Shown here in pieces: positions 6,759 through 15,280 of a DNA stretch of 64,000 nt. A program made the position numbers and the translations under genes. Numbering within the stretch: the stretch's first letter is position 1; each line of letters opens with the position of its first letter. Source of the stretch: Myxococcus stipitatus (GTDB lineage Bacteria; Myxococcota; Myxococcia; Myxococcales; Myxococcaceae). The stretch spans positions 7,750,001-7,814,000 of the forward strand of contig NZ_CP102770.1 of the NCBI RefSeq assembly GCF_038561935.1, read 5' to 3'. The notes under the pieces are model-generated. The model was not told where the DNA came from and did not search any database. It saw only the letters and a list, made by a program, of their open reading frames with translations.

Positions 6759-8069
6759 ATGCCCACCTCATCCAAGCCCCCTTCTGGCCCCCATCGCGGT
6801 GGCAGGCCCTCCCCCTCGCAGTCCTCGTCCCAGCGGGGAGGCCGCCCCCACCACCGCCCGGAGAAGACCGCGCCGGACCGGACCTCGCCCGATTTGGGGC
6901 CGGATGGTGTCCCCCAGGTCTCCCTGCTGCGCCGCGGCGTCGAGCGCTGGCAGGCGGGCCACCCGTGGATCTACCGCGCGGACCTCAACGGCGACCCGGG
7001 ACTCCAGGGCGGCGAAGTCGTCCGGGTGACGGACGGGCGCGGCTGGTTCATCGGCAAGGCGTTCTATTCGCGCCAGTCGAAGATTGCTCTGCGCTGGCTC
7101 AGCTACGACGACGTCGCGGTGGACGCGGACTTCTTCCGCCAGAAGTTCCAGTCCGCGCTGGACCTGCGGCAGCGCGCGCTGCCGGGTGAGACGACGTACC
7201 GGCTCATCCACGGCGAGGCGGACGGCATCCCCGGGCTCGTGGTGGACCGCTACGGCGACTACCTCAGCGTCCAGTTCCTGGTGCCCGCCACCGAGCAGCG
7301 CAAGGTGCTCATCGCGGACCTGCTGGAGGAGCTGCTCAAGCCGCGCGGCATCGTCAACCGCTCGGACGTGGGCGTGCGCAACCTGGAGGGACTCATGCCG
7401 GAGAAGGGCCTGCTGCGGGGCCAGCTCCCCGGCCCCATCTCCTTCGACGAGGGCCTGGTGCGCGTGCGCGCGGACCTGCTGGAGGGCCAGAAGACGGGCG
7501 CCTTCCTGGACCAGCGGGAGAACCACGTCATGGCGGCGCAGTACGCCCACGGCGAGGCGCTGGACTGCTTCTCCTACGTGGGAGGCTTCGCGCTCCAGCT
7601 CGCCTCGCGCGCCAAGAGCGTCACCGCGGTGGAGATCTCCGACCTGGCCTCCGCTCAGCTGCGGGAGAACGCCGCGGCCAACAAGCTCACCAACGTGAAT
7701 GTCGTCGTGGCCAACGCCTTCGACTTCCTGCGCGACGCGGTGGACGAGGGCCGCAAGTTCGACACCATCGTCCTGGACCCGCCGTCCTTCGCGAAGAACA
7801 AGGACGCCATCGCCGCCGCGGTGCGCGGGTACAAGGAAATCAACCTGCGCGCGATGCAGCTCCTGCGGCCGGGTGGAATCCTCATCACCGCGAGCTGCAC
7901 GTACCACGTGGACGAGCAGGCCTTCGAGGACATGCTCGCCTCCGCCGCGGCCGACGCACGCCGCCGACTGCAAATCATCGAACGGCGCGGCGCGGGCAAG
8001 GACCATCCCGTGTTGCTGAACCTGCGCGAGACCCGCTACCTCAAGTGCTTCGTGCTGCGCGTGCTGTAG
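6759..8069 (+). CDS. rlmI: Class I rRNA large-subunit methyltransferase, RlmI type
   Basis: The 436-aa product has an N-terminal low-complexity Ser/Pro/Arg tail of ~45 residues, then a PUA domain (RRGVERWQAGHPWIYRADL through GWFIGKAFYS). A linker (IHGEADGIPGLVVDRYGDYL) leads to a Rossmann SAM-dependent methyltransferase. Key motifs are TGAFLDQREN, DCFSYVGGFALQLA (SAM-binding), VLDPPSFAKN (catalytic motif IV) and ITASCTYHVD. The family methylates cytosine C5 in 23S rRNA (C1962 in E. coli). The ASCTYHV cysteine corresponds to the family's motif VI position. Length matches RlmI (about 396) apart from the N-terminal tail. Confidence 0.9.
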   Translation: MPTSSKPPSGPHRGGRPSPSQSSSQRGGRPHHRPEKTAPDRTSPDLGPDGVPQVSLLRRGVERWQAGHPWIYRADLNGDPGLQGGEVVRVTDGRGWFIGKAFYSRQSKIALRWLSYDDVAVDADFFRQKFQSALDLRQRALPGETTYRLIHGEADGIPGLVVDRYGDYLSVQFLVPATEQRKVLIADLLEELLKPRGIVNRSDVGVRNLEGLMPEKGLLRGQLPGPISFDEGLVRVRADLLEGQKTGAFLDQRENHVMAAQYAHGEALDCFSYVGGFALQLASRAKSVTAVEISDLASAQLRENAAANKLTNVNVVVANAFDFLRDAVDEGRKFDTIVLDPPSFAKNKDAIAAAVRGYKEINLRAMQLLRPGGILITASCTYHVDEQAFEDMLASAAADARRRLQIIERRGAGKDHPVLLNLRETRYLKCFVLRVL

Positions 8070-8097
8070 GGCGCCGCGGCACGGGTCAGGCGGTGAC

Positions 8098-8601
8098 ATG
8101 CGGACGCACGACTGGGGGGATGACGACGAGGAGCAGGAGGACGCACCCGCTCCGGGTGGCACGCAGGCGCGAGAGCGCGCGCTGAAGGAAGTGCGCGCCA
8201 TCTACCGGCAGGCGGACGCGGCCTATGCCCCCTTCTCGTGTCAGGCCAGCGGCGAGTGCTGCCAGCTCTCTCGCACGGGACGCCAGCCGTGGCTGTGGCT
8301 CCCCGAGTGGGAGCTCTTGACGAAGGGCCGCCCCCTGCCGCCTCCTCGCGAGGACGGAGGCTGTCCGTACCTGGACGCGGCGGGGCTGCGCTGCACCGTC
8401 TACGCGGACCGCCCCTTCGGCTGCCGGACGTTCTTCTGTGAACGAATCCGAGGCCCCGCGCGCCAACCCGCCGAGACGGTGGGTACGCTGCTGGAGCGCC
8501 TCGAATGGGCGTCCCAGCGCAGGGAGCCCTCGCTCCGAGGTCCTCGCCCCCTGCTGGAGTGGCATGCGGAGGCCTTCGCCGCGGCGCGAAAGCCGCGCTG
8601 A
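8098..8601 (+). CDS. YkgJ-family cysteine cluster protein
   Basis: The 167-aa product carries the YkgJ/CxxCxxCC-type metal-binding cysteine cluster: SCQASGECCQLS near residue 50, CPYLDAAGLRCTVYADRPFG near 90-110, and CRTFFC just after. Family members are predicted zinc- or iron-chelating proteins; in most bacteria the role is unknown. The N-terminus is acidic and the C-terminus is Arg/Leu-rich without further motifs. It begins 28 bp after the methyltransferase stop on the same strand, so the two are probably co-transcribed. The start at ATG 8098 is the only sensible one. Confidence 0.82.
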   Translation: MRTHDWGDDDEEQEDAPAPGGTQARERALKEVRAIYRQADAAYAPFSCQASGECCQLSRTGRQPWLWLPEWELLTKGRPLPPPREDGGCPYLDAAGLRCTVYADRPFGCRTFFCERIRGPARQPAETVGTLLERLEWASQRREPSLRGPRPLLEWHAEAFAAARKPR

Positions 8602-8834
8602 CGGGGCCCTCATGCCCGGTCTGCACCGGAATCCGGCTCTCTGATTCGAGCCATCACCGTAAATCGAGAACTTCTCCTGCGTGCCTCTGGATGTATCAGC
8701 GTGAACTCACGCGCTGACGAGGCAATGATTGGTCCACGAATCGGCCTGGGAGGCGTGGGCTTGCGGAGAAGTAGGACGACGAGGGCAACAACAGGTCATC
8801 GAGGGCTGTCGATGGAAGGCCGGGTGTCCCGGCC

Positions 8835-9953
8835 GTGATTCCTCCTCGTTGGCTCGTCGCGCCGCAGGAATTCAAGGGCACCCTCACCGCCACCGAAGCG
8901 GCCGAGGCCATGGCCAAGGGTGTGCGAGAGGTCTCCCCCGAGGTGGTGCTGGACATCGCGCCGCTCGCGGATGGAGGACCTGGCACGGTGGATGCGCTGC
9001 TGTCGGGCACGCGGGGCGAGCGCCGCGTGTGTCAGGTGCACGGTCCGCTGGGGCACCTGGTCGAGGCCGCCTGGGCGCTGCTCGAGGACGGGCGCACGGC
9101 GGTGGTGGAGATGGCGGCGGCCTCGGGCCTGACGCGGATGGAGCCCACGCCGAGCAACGCGCGGCGGGCCTCCACCTACGGCGCCGGACAGCTGATGCGC
9201 GCCGCGCTGGATGCGGGCTGCGAGCGGCTCATCGTCGGCCTGGGTGGAAGCGCCACCACGGATGGCGGCACGGGCGCGCTGACCGCGCTGGGCTATCGCT
9301 TCCTGGACGCGCAGGGGAATCCGCTTCCGCCCGGTGGCGCGGCCCTGTCCGCGCTGGCGCGTGTGGATGCCTCCGGACGCCATCCCCGGCTGGGGCAGGT
9401 GGAGCTGATGGGCGCGACGGACGTCACGTCGCCGCTCCTGGGCCCGGATGGCGCGGCGCGACTGTTCAGTCCGCAGAAGGGCGCGGATGCGTCGACGGTG
9501 GAGGCGCTGGAGGCGGCGCTGGCGCACTTCGCGAGCGTGGCGGGAGACACGAGCGCGGGCTGGCCGGGCGCGGGCGCGGCGGGTGGCTTTGGCTTCGGGC
9601 TGACGGCGCTCGCCGGGGCTCGGCTGGTGCCGGGCTATGAGCTGGTGTCGCGCGCGCTGGGGCTGGAGCGGCGCGTGTTGCTCGCGGAGGTGGTGCTCAC
9701 GGGCGAGGGCCGCTTCGACCGGCAGACCTCGCTGGGCAAGGGCCCGGGTGGATTGGCGCGCCTGGCGCGCGAGCACGGGACGCCGGTGGAGCTGTTCGCG
9801 GGCTCGGTGCGGCGCGATGACGGGCTGGAGCTGGATCTGTTCCACACGGTGGTGGACCTGAGCACCCAGGCACGTCCGGGAGTCTCCGCCGCGGACGTGC
9901 TGCGCGATGCCGTTGCGCGATGGACGGCGGCGCGACTCAAGACAGCACGCTGA
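8835..9953 (+). CDS. Glycerate kinase (GlxK/GarK type)
   Basis: This 372-aa protein is a class-I glycerate kinase, which phosphorylates D-glycerate with ATP in glycolate/glyoxylate and serine metabolism. Visible blocks are VAPQEFKGTLTATEAAEAM at the N-terminus, APLADGGPGTVDALL, VVEMAAASGL, YGAGQLMRAAL, VGLGGSATTDGG (the glycine-rich phosphate loop), GATDVTSPLLG, FSPQKGAD, GAAGGFGFGL and LTGEGRFDRQT. These are in the right order and spacing for the family. The start is GTG at 8835, placed so that the first strand WLVAPQEFKG is intact. A decayed copy of the last ~60 bp lies 110 bp downstream, noted separately. Confidence 0.93.
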   Translation: MIPPRWLVAPQEFKGTLTATEAAEAMAKGVREVSPEVVLDIAPLADGGPGTVDALLSGTRGERRVCQVHGPLGHLVEAAWALLEDGRTAVVEMAAASGLTRMEPTPSNARRASTYGAGQLMRAALDAGCERLIVGLGGSATTDGGTGALTALGYRFLDAQGNPLPPGGAALSALARVDASGRHPRLGQVELMGATDVTSPLLGPDGAARLFSPQKGADASTVEALEAALAHFASVAGDTSAGWPGAGAAGGFGFGLTALAGARLVPGYELVSRALGLERRVLLAEVVLTGEGRFDRQTSLGKGPGGLARLAREHGTPVELFAGSVRRDDGLELDLFHTVVDLSTQARPGVSAADVLRDAVARWTAARLKTAR

Positions 9954-10040
9954 CGGCCGGGCGCTCTGCCTCAGCCCCATCACGTCCGGGCGCCACCGCC
10001 ACGGACGTGCCGCGCGACGCCGTGGCTCGGTGGACGGCGC
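9871..10040 (+). repeat. Tandem partial duplication of the glycerate kinase 3' end
   Basis: Bases 9871-9930 (inside the glycerate kinase gene) recur at 9981-10040 with an exact offset of 110 bp and about 50 of 60 positions identical by eye. The first copy encodes the C-terminal RPGVSAADVLRDAVARWTA. The second, after the stop, would read RPGATATDVPRDAVARWTA in one frame but is not part of a gene. It fills most of the 105-bp gap before the convergent hydrolase gene. Confidence 0.75.
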
Positions 10041-10058
10041 CTCACTGTCGGGCCGCGC

Positions 10059-11030
10059 TCAGACGTCGAGCGGGTCCGTCGTGCGCACCACCTTCATCCC
10101 GGCGCGGCGAAGCTCCTCGATGCCTTCGTCCGCCAGCCGGGGAAAGTCGACCGACGGCGGCAGCGGGTCCAAGGGTGGCGCGGGCACCGGGCTCATCGTG
10201 TCCACGAGGATGTGGACCCGCCCCATCTTCGAGCGGTCCGTCTTCTCGATGTGCGTCCGCAGGTCCCTCAGCGTGGAGAGCACGCAGTGGGACTTCGCCT
10301 GGCCGAACACATAGATGCGGTCGAACGTCATCAGCCGCTCGAAGAGGCCCGTGTTGAACGCCCCCACGCGCTGCCCCTTCACCTCCGTCACCTCGGGCGA
10401 GAGCACCGAGTAGTTCTCCGTGAGCGGATGCTCGCCCTTGAGCTCGAAGTGCGTCGCCGTGTCCCGCGCGATGGCGTGGAACGCGCTGGCCTCGTAGAAC
10501 GCCGGCACCAGCGCGTGGCTCACGCCGCCCAGCAGCGCGTGGAACGGCCACACCGTGAGCACGTAGCGCCCCTGCGCCTCCAGCCGCTCGCAGTACTCCA
10601 GGCTCTCCTCCGGGAAGCGCGTGGCGCGCCAGCGGCCGGAGCGGACCTCCGCCGCCGAGATGTTCGTGAAGGGCGCGGGAGGATGGCCCTCCGCGTCCCG
10701 CCACCATGCCGGATGGAAGATTTGAAACACGCGATGCGTGTCGAGCGAGAACAGCAGCTCCGTCAGCCGGTCCAGGTGCGAGTAGAGCCAGCGCAGCGAG
10801 CGCTGCGAGTCCTCGACCGAGCCCGGGACGAAGAGACTCGCGCCCGGGATGCAGAAGCCCACCTGCACGTCGATGCCGAAGGCGGCGACACGCACGCGGT
10901 CTTCTCGCGCCGGACGGATGCCGTGCTCGGCCGCGTAGCGACGGGCCTCCGCGGCGACCTCTCCCGTGCGCTCCAGGTAGAGCTGACCCGCGCGAGCATC
11001 GTCATGGAAGCGGGGAATGGGCAGTGGCAT
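10059..11030 (-). CDS. Nicotinamidase/isochorismatase-like cysteine hydrolase
   Basis: This 323-aa protein belongs to the isochorismatase-like cysteine hydrolase superfamily. The catalytic aspartate block is AAFGIDVQVGFCIPG (Asp at residue 54) and the nucleophile block is YVFGQAKSHCVLSTLRDL. The gene lies directly upstream of a convincing nicotinate phosphoribosyltransferase, whose start precedes its own on the same strand. The likely role is therefore deamidation of nicotinamide to nicotinate for NAD salvage. It is larger than classical PncA (about 210 aa), with a 45-residue N-terminal helix region and an extended middle containing FHPAWWRDAEGHPPAPFTN. ATG 11030 is chosen because it follows GGAGGA at good spacing. 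The substrate is inferred from context. Confidence 0.72.
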   Translation of the reverse strand: MPLPIPRFHDDARAGQLYLERTGEVAAEARRYAAEHGIRPAREDRVRVAAFGIDVQVGFCIPGASLFVPGSVEDSQRSLRWLYSHLDRLTELLFSLDTHRVFQIFHPAWWRDAEGHPPAPFTNISAAEVRSGRWRATRFPEESLEYCERLEAQGRYVLTVWPFHALLGGVSHALVPAFYEASAFHAIARDTATHFELKGEHPLTENYSVLSPEVTEVKGQRVGAFNTGLFERLMTFDRIYVFGQAKSHCVLSTLRDLRTHIEKTDRSKMGRVHILVDTMSPVPAPPLDPLPPSVDFPRLADEGIEELRRAGMKVVRTTDPLDV

Positions 11031-11053
11031 GGCGTCCTCCGGAGTCCCTCGAC

Positions 11054-12499
11054 TCAACGACCCTTGGGGAAGTGACGGCGCGTCAGCTCATCGACGAGCG
11101 CGCGGGTGGTGGGCGTCAGCGCGACCTTCGCGTTCTCCGCGCCGGCCTCCTGCGCCCCCACGAGCGAAGGCACCTCGGGCTCCGCCTCGAACAGCGGGAA
11201 GTAGCCCTCTGGCACCGGCTCGCCCTCCTGCCCCACCAGGCCCATGGGCCCGGAGCCATGACGGCGGCGGAACAGGACGGGCACGCCGGGGATGCTCTGC
11301 TTGCCCTCGGCCAGCTCGTTGCCGAACTTCATCACCGGCTGCGGGCCCGTCTGCGACAGCTTGTAGATGGCGGCCACCTTGTCGCGCGTGAAGGGGCACT
11401 CCATGGTGCGCGCGACGATGTGGCCTCCGTAGCCGTAGAACTGCGCGCTCGGGTCCCACCCCACCTGCCGGCGCAGCTCCTCGAACTCGCGCGTGGCCTC
11501 GGCGTCCAGGCCATCCTCCAGGATGTTGACGGGGCGGATGCCGATGTCGCGCGCCCGCGTCACCGCGTAGAGGTACTGGAGCTTCTTGTTGCCCGAGTCG
11601 AAGCGGATGGAGTCCCCGGCGCCCGGCTCCTCGCGGATGAGCTGGAACGCGGCGGGGATGCCCGAGGTGAGCGTGTCGAAGGTGTCCAGCAGGTAGCTGG
11701 AGCGCTGGGGACGCCGCTCACGCATCGCGCGGAACGCGGCATCGTCCGAGCCATAGCGCTGGATGTGCTCGTGCCCCATGGTGCCGACGGGAATCATCCC
11801 CAGCTTGCGCGCCCCCTCCACGTTGCTGGTGCGCTGCACGCCCATGTCCTTGCAGGCCTGCAACGCGATTTCATGTTGCTGGAGGCACGTGGCCGCGCGG
11901 AGGCCGACCTCGAAGATGCGGGCCGGGTCCTCCACCGCGTCGATGAGCTCCTTCACGGTGGCGCGCACGCGCCGCATGTAGCCTTCCGTGTCGACCGTCA
12001 TCGGCACCGGCTTGACGCCCACCGCGTCGAGCGTCTCCAGCACGATGGCCTTCTGCTCCTCGCACGTGACGCGGGCGAGCGCGCGGGCCAGCCCCTCGCG
12101 GTCCAGGAGCGCCTGCGTGGCCACCTGCACGCGGAAGTTGAGCTGGAGGAGGATGGGCTCCACCCACGAGACCAGGGCGGAGGGGCCGGTGACGGTGAGG
12201 ATGGGCTCGCGGGAGTAGAAGTGGGCGCCGCGAGGGATGGCGCGGACGGAGAGCCGCTCCTTGCGCAGGATGGCCGCCTTGAAGCCCACGCCCATCTCGT
12301 AGTCGAAGCGGGTGAGGTAGTCGTAGTCCTCGGGCTTCGGCTCGGGAAGCAGCGAGCGCACATACGCGGCGAGGTCCAGGGGCATGACCTGGAGCCCACC
12401 CCTGCGGTGGGAGTAATAGAAAGTCTCGCGGCGAAGCGGCCATCCGGCCTCCGCCATGCTGAACTTGTAGCCATCCGTCGCGAGCAGCGAGGTCGCCAT
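11054..12499 (-). CDS. pncB: Nicotinate phosphoribosyltransferase
   Basis: The 481-aa product converts nicotinate and PRPP to nicotinate mononucleotide in NAD salvage. It begins LLATDGYKFSMAEAGWP and has FYYSHRRGG, LTRFDYEMGVGFKAAI, REPILTVTGPSALVSWVEPI, RRVRATVKELI, RTSNVEGARKLGMIPVGTMG (the conserved G-T-x-A/M-H type block with HEH following), TLDTFDTLTSG-like DTFDTLTSGIPAA, and IRFDSGN. These are typical of the PncB/NAPRTase family, and the length is normal for the longer bacterial form. The neighbouring nicotinamidase-like gene starts 23 bp beyond its stop, giving a two-gene salvage operon. The C-terminal part includes zinc-free linker sequence without obvious defects. Confidence 0.92.
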   Translation of the reverse strand: MATSLLATDGYKFSMAEAGWPLRRETFYYSHRRGGLQVMPLDLAAYVRSLLPEPKPEDYDYLTRFDYEMGVGFKAAILRKERLSVRAIPRGAHFYSREPILTVTGPSALVSWVEPILLQLNFRVQVATQALLDREGLARALARVTCEEQKAIVLETLDAVGVKPVPMTVDTEGYMRRVRATVKELIDAVEDPARIFEVGLRAATCLQQHEIALQACKDMGVQRTSNVEGARKLGMIPVGTMGHEHIQRYGSDDAAFRAMRERRPQRSSYLLDTFDTLTSGIPAAFQLIREEPGAGDSIRFDSGNKKLQYLYAVTRARDIGIRPVNILEDGLDAEATREFEELRRQVGWDPSAQFYGYGGHIVARTMECPFTRDKVAAIYKLSQTGPQPVMKFGNELAEGKQSIPGVPVLFRRRHGSGPMGLVGQEGEPVPEGYFPLFEAEPEVPSLVGAQEAGAENAKVALTPTTRALVDELTRRHFPKGR

Positions 12500-12611
12500 C
12501 CTGGGTACCTTCCTCCGATGTCACTGAGACTACGCGGGTGTTGGTGGGTTTCCTACCCTTCCGCCAAGCTTTCCCGGGCATGCGGAATCGACGGGATTAG
12601 AAACAGGGGCC

Positions 12612-13754
12612 ATGCCGCCGGCTTCCCCCCGACGCCTGTTGCCCATGCTCGCCATCAGCCTGGCCGTGCATGGGCTCGTGGGGTGGGTTCTCGACGCGGT
12701 TCCTCGACCGGCTCGGCGGTCGCTCCCTCGTGAGCAGTCTCCCCGAGCCATCGGGCTCACCTGGATGGACGTGGAGGTCTCCAGGACCGTGGCCCTGGAG
12801 CCCGAGCCGCCGCCACCGAGTCGCGCACGCCCTCAAGCCACATCGAAAGCCACCGATGCACCGCGAGACCTCGCGTCGGAAATGTCTCACACAGGTGCCA
12901 TGGAGGCCCCACGCGCGGATGTGCCGCTCGCACGGGACGTCCCCTTCGCGGCGCCGCCACGCGTGACCCTCACCACCACGGAGTCACCCGTCTCCGGAGG
13001 ACTGCTGCTGGCCACGAGAACCCCTGGAGTGCCGGAGCAAGGCCTCCGGGGCACCCGTGTCCCGCCCACGCCGCAGGCGCTCGTGGAGGACCTGGTCGCG
13101 GAGAGCGTGGGACGCGGCAAGGTGGACCGAGGTCTCGTGCATCCCTACTTCACCCAGCTCGGCAAGGCGCTGGTGCGCCTCTGGGACGCGGACCGCTCAG
13201 TGAAGGAGCACGGCCTCCAGGGCTACTTCGACATGGGCCTGGAGCGCAGCCGCGCCTATGCCCGAGTCTGGAGCGAGCGCGCCGCGCAGTACGGTTCCTC
13301 GGGGGCCTTCGCCGCGAAGAACCAGCCCGAGGAGGACCGCCGCCGTCCGGTCAGCACCGTCGGCGACGCCTCGCTGCGCATGCGCCGCGAGCTGCGCGAG
13401 AAGATGCGCGAGGAGTTCCGCGCCACCCGCCGCGCCCTCATCCGCGTCATCCAGGACCGTCACGGCCACCTGCTCGACGTGGTGCTCGTGGAGCCCAGCC
13501 ATCAGCTCGAGGTGGACCGCGAAGCCCTCGAGGACGTACGCGCCGCCGCGCAGAAGCTCCCGCCGCCTCCGCCGGACGCCGTGGGCGGCCGGCAGCGCAT
13601 CGTCAGCCTCTGGGAGTTCGAGCTGATTCTCTCCATCAGCCCGCCCATCCCCGTCTTCACGTTCGAGTTCGACGAAGCCCTCGGCTTCATCGACACCCGG
13701 CTGCCGCTCGACAAGCGCATCTACAAGCGCGTGCGCCTCATCGAGGTCCGCTGA
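12612..13754 (+). CDS. TonB-like protein with C-terminal TonB fold
   Basis: The 380-aa protein opens with a short basic region and one hydrophobic segment (LLPMLAISLAVHGLVGWVL, residues 9-27) that would anchor it in the inner membrane. A Pro-rich periplasmic spacer follows (EPEPPPPSRARP and onwards). The C-terminal ~150 residues contain a helix (RELREKMREEFRATRRALIR) and then VIQDRHGHLLDVVLVEPSHQ and DREALEDVRAAAQKLPPPPP. This is the TonB C-terminal pattern of an energy-transducing protein that contacts outer-membrane receptors. Similar TonB-like proteins are numerous in myxobacteria. No ExbB/ExbD genes are adjacent, so a shared motor elsewhere is inferred. It converges with the next gene with 2 bp between stops. 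Confidence 0.72.
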   Translation: MPPASPRRLLPMLAISLAVHGLVGWVLDAVPRPARRSLPREQSPRAIGLTWMDVEVSRTVALEPEPPPPSRARPQATSKATDAPRDLASEMSHTGAMEAPRADVPLARDVPFAAPPRVTLTTTESPVSGGLLLATRTPGVPEQGLRGTRVPPTPQALVEDLVAESVGRGKVDRGLVHPYFTQLGKALVRLWDADRSVKEHGLQGYFDMGLERSRAYARVWSERAAQYGSSGAFAAKNQPEEDRRRPVSTVGDASLRMRRELREKMREEFRATRRALIRVIQDRHGHLLDVVLVEPSHQLEVDREALEDVRAAAQKLPPPPPDAVGGRQRIVSLWEFELILSISPPIPVFTFEFDEALGFIDTRLPLDKRIYKRVRLIEVR

Positions 13755-13756
13755 AC

Positions 13757-14269
13757 CTAGAGACAGTCGATCAGCCCGTCGTAGAGCGTCTTGCGCGTCT
13801 TGGGCAGCGGCGTGTTCATCGGGTTCGGCCCCTCCAGCGCCTTCATCAACGCCTGTATCGTCGTGCCGCGCGCCAGGGGACTCCTGCAGGCCCACGTGCG
13901 CGCCTGCACGGAAATCTTCCCCGTGGCGGAGTCGACGGACTCGTAGCTCCCGCCGAACACCCAGTAGCACTGTCCGATGCGTCCCGAGCCCTGGTCGACG
14001 GAGCAGCGGAAGATGATGGACTCGATGTTGGAGTAATCCCCCTCGCAGAACGTATCGCCGCAGATGTCGTCGAAGTCTTGCTTCAGCTTGCGACGCAGCT
14101 CGAGCCAGGCGTGAAACTCATCATCGGTCTGGAAATACGACACGTCGTCGACGAACACCCGAGGAACGAGCTCCTCGGACCCGACGCCCCCCTCCCCCAC
14201 GGGAGTCGCCGCCCCCGCGGATAACGACACCCCCAACGACAACAGCGCCCACCAGGAACGAATACGCAT
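13757..14269 (-). CDS. Secreted hypothetical protein
   Basis: The 170-aa product starts at ATG 14269, preceded by CGGAGG at 9-bp spacing. The N-terminus MRIRSWWALLSLGVSLSAGA is a classical signal peptide with likely cleavage after the AGAA region. The mature part has six cysteines, including a C-x4-C pair in FDDICGDTFCEGDYS, plus IFRCSVDQ, QCYWVFGGSYE and WACRSPL and a terminal CL, consistent with disulfides. I do not recognise the family; the protein is probably periplasmic or exported. The stop lies 2 bp from the stop of the convergent TonB-like gene. Confidence 0.6.
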   Translation of the reverse strand: MRIRSWWALLSLGVSLSAGAATPVGEGGVGSEELVPRVFVDDVSYFQTDDEFHAWLELRRKLKQDFDDICGDTFCEGDYSNIESIIFRCSVDQGSGRIGQCYWVFGGSYESVDSATGKISVQARTWACRSPLARGTTIQALMKALEGPNPMNTPLPKTRKTLYDGLIDCL

Positions 14270-14590
14270 CGAGCAGAACCTCCGTTGAAACCACGGCCCC
14301 CTGGCCGCACCCCTCCTTTCAAACATCGCGGTCGTCACAAGCCATGGGGCTCTGGCCGCGAGTGTCCTTCTCCAGAAAGGCGAGGCCACACGCCGTCCTC
14401 CGGTCGTCATGTTTCAACGGTCCGGATGTTCGCCATCAGCACACCCCGACAGGGCACACGGGTCGATGGCGAGCGCTCAACAGATGAAACAGGAACGAGT
14501 CCTCGAGGGAGCAGCGAAGCCGCTCGACCCCGATGACCCGGCGGGACTCGCGGAGCGGACGGGATTCCGCTCCACGAAGTCCCTCATGCC
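14270..14590. other. Non-coding interval upstream of the secreted protein, downstream of ppa
   Basis: This 321-bp gap holds the ribosome site of the secreted-protein gene (CGGAGG complement at 14279-14284). It also holds a short plus-strand frame from ATG 14466 that runs to 14675 and overlaps the 3' end of ppa. That frame encodes a hydrophilic 69-aa peptide, but it has no ribosome site and no recognisable similarity, so I do not call it a gene. No terminator or repeat is evident. Confidence 0.4.
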
Positions 14591-15280
14591 TCAGGACGCG
14601 CGAGACTTCCGCGCGGGCCGCCGGGTCCGGCTGCGCACCGGCGCCGACGGGGTCTGCCGGAAGACGCGGTCGTAGTCCTTCATGCTGCGGCGGATGACCT
14701 CCAGCGCCTCCGGCCGGTCATAGACCTCCGCGATTTCGACGCTGCGCTTCCCCTCGCCGGGAATCTGCTTGTACGTGAGGAAGTAGTGCTTCAAGCGGTC
14801 CAGCAGCGGACGCGGAAGCTGCGCGATGTGCTGGAGCTCGCCGTAGACCAGGTCCGACTCGAGCACCGCGATGATCTTGTCATCCGCCTCGTTGCCGTCG
14901 ACCATCCGGAAGCCGCCCACCGGCACCGCGCGCACCAGCAGGTTGCCGTTGCTGACCACCTTCTCCGTCAGCACGCAGATGTCGATGGGGTCCCCGTCGC
15001 CCTTCACGTCGCGCAGGCCCGTGCGCTCCGCGCAGCGCTTCGCCACCAGCTCGTCGCAGTACGTCTGCGGAATGAAGCCGTACAGCGTGGGGCACTGGCT
15101 GCTGAAGCGCTGCGGCCGGTCCAACATCAGGATGCCGGACTCCTTGTCCAGCTCGTACTTCACCGCGTCGGTGGGGACGATTTCGATGTACGCGGTGACG
15201 GTCTCCGGCGAGTTGTCGCCCGGGGTGATGCCATGCCACGGATGTGACGCGAATGACTTCTGAGGTGCTGTCTTCTTCAT
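14591..15280 (-). CDS. ppa: Inorganic pyrophosphatase
   Basis: The 229-aa product is a soluble family-I pyrophosphatase, which hydrolyses PPi to drive biosynthesis. It contains EIVPTDAVKYELDKESGIL, LDRPQRFSSQCPTLYGFIPQ, the metal-binding signature DGDPIDICVLTE, and KIIAVLESD with later ELQHIAQLP and HYFLTYKQIP. Family length is usually ~175-220; a basic 20-residue Arg/Ser-rich tail is extra. Its ATG overlaps the plsC stop by 4 bp (ATGA), so it is the last gene of the epmA-plsC-ppa operon. The product fits both tRNA-linked and lipid-synthesis neighbours, which release or depend on removal of pyrophosphate. Confidence 0.93.
   Translation of the reverse strand: MKKTAPQKSFASHPWHGITPGDNSPETVTAYIEIVPTDAVKYELDKESGILMLDRPQRFSSQCPTLYGFIPQTYCDELVAKRCAERTGLRDVKGDGDPIDICVLTEKVVSNGNLLVRAVPVGGFRMVDGNEADDKIIAVLESDLVYGELQHIAQLPRPLLDRLKHYFLTYKQIPGEGKRSVEIAEVYDRPEALEVIRRSMKDYDRVFRQTPSAPVRSRTRRPARKSRAS

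Noticed and set aside
8696-8717. Imperfect inverted repeat (TCAGCG and CGCTGA) before the glycerate kinase gene
   Set aside because: The inner bases do not pair in register, and it is too far from the start to support a regulatory call.
14466-14675. A 69-codon plus-strand frame overlapping the end of ppa
   Set aside because: It has no ribosome site, no recognisable similarity and overlaps a confident gene by 85 bp.
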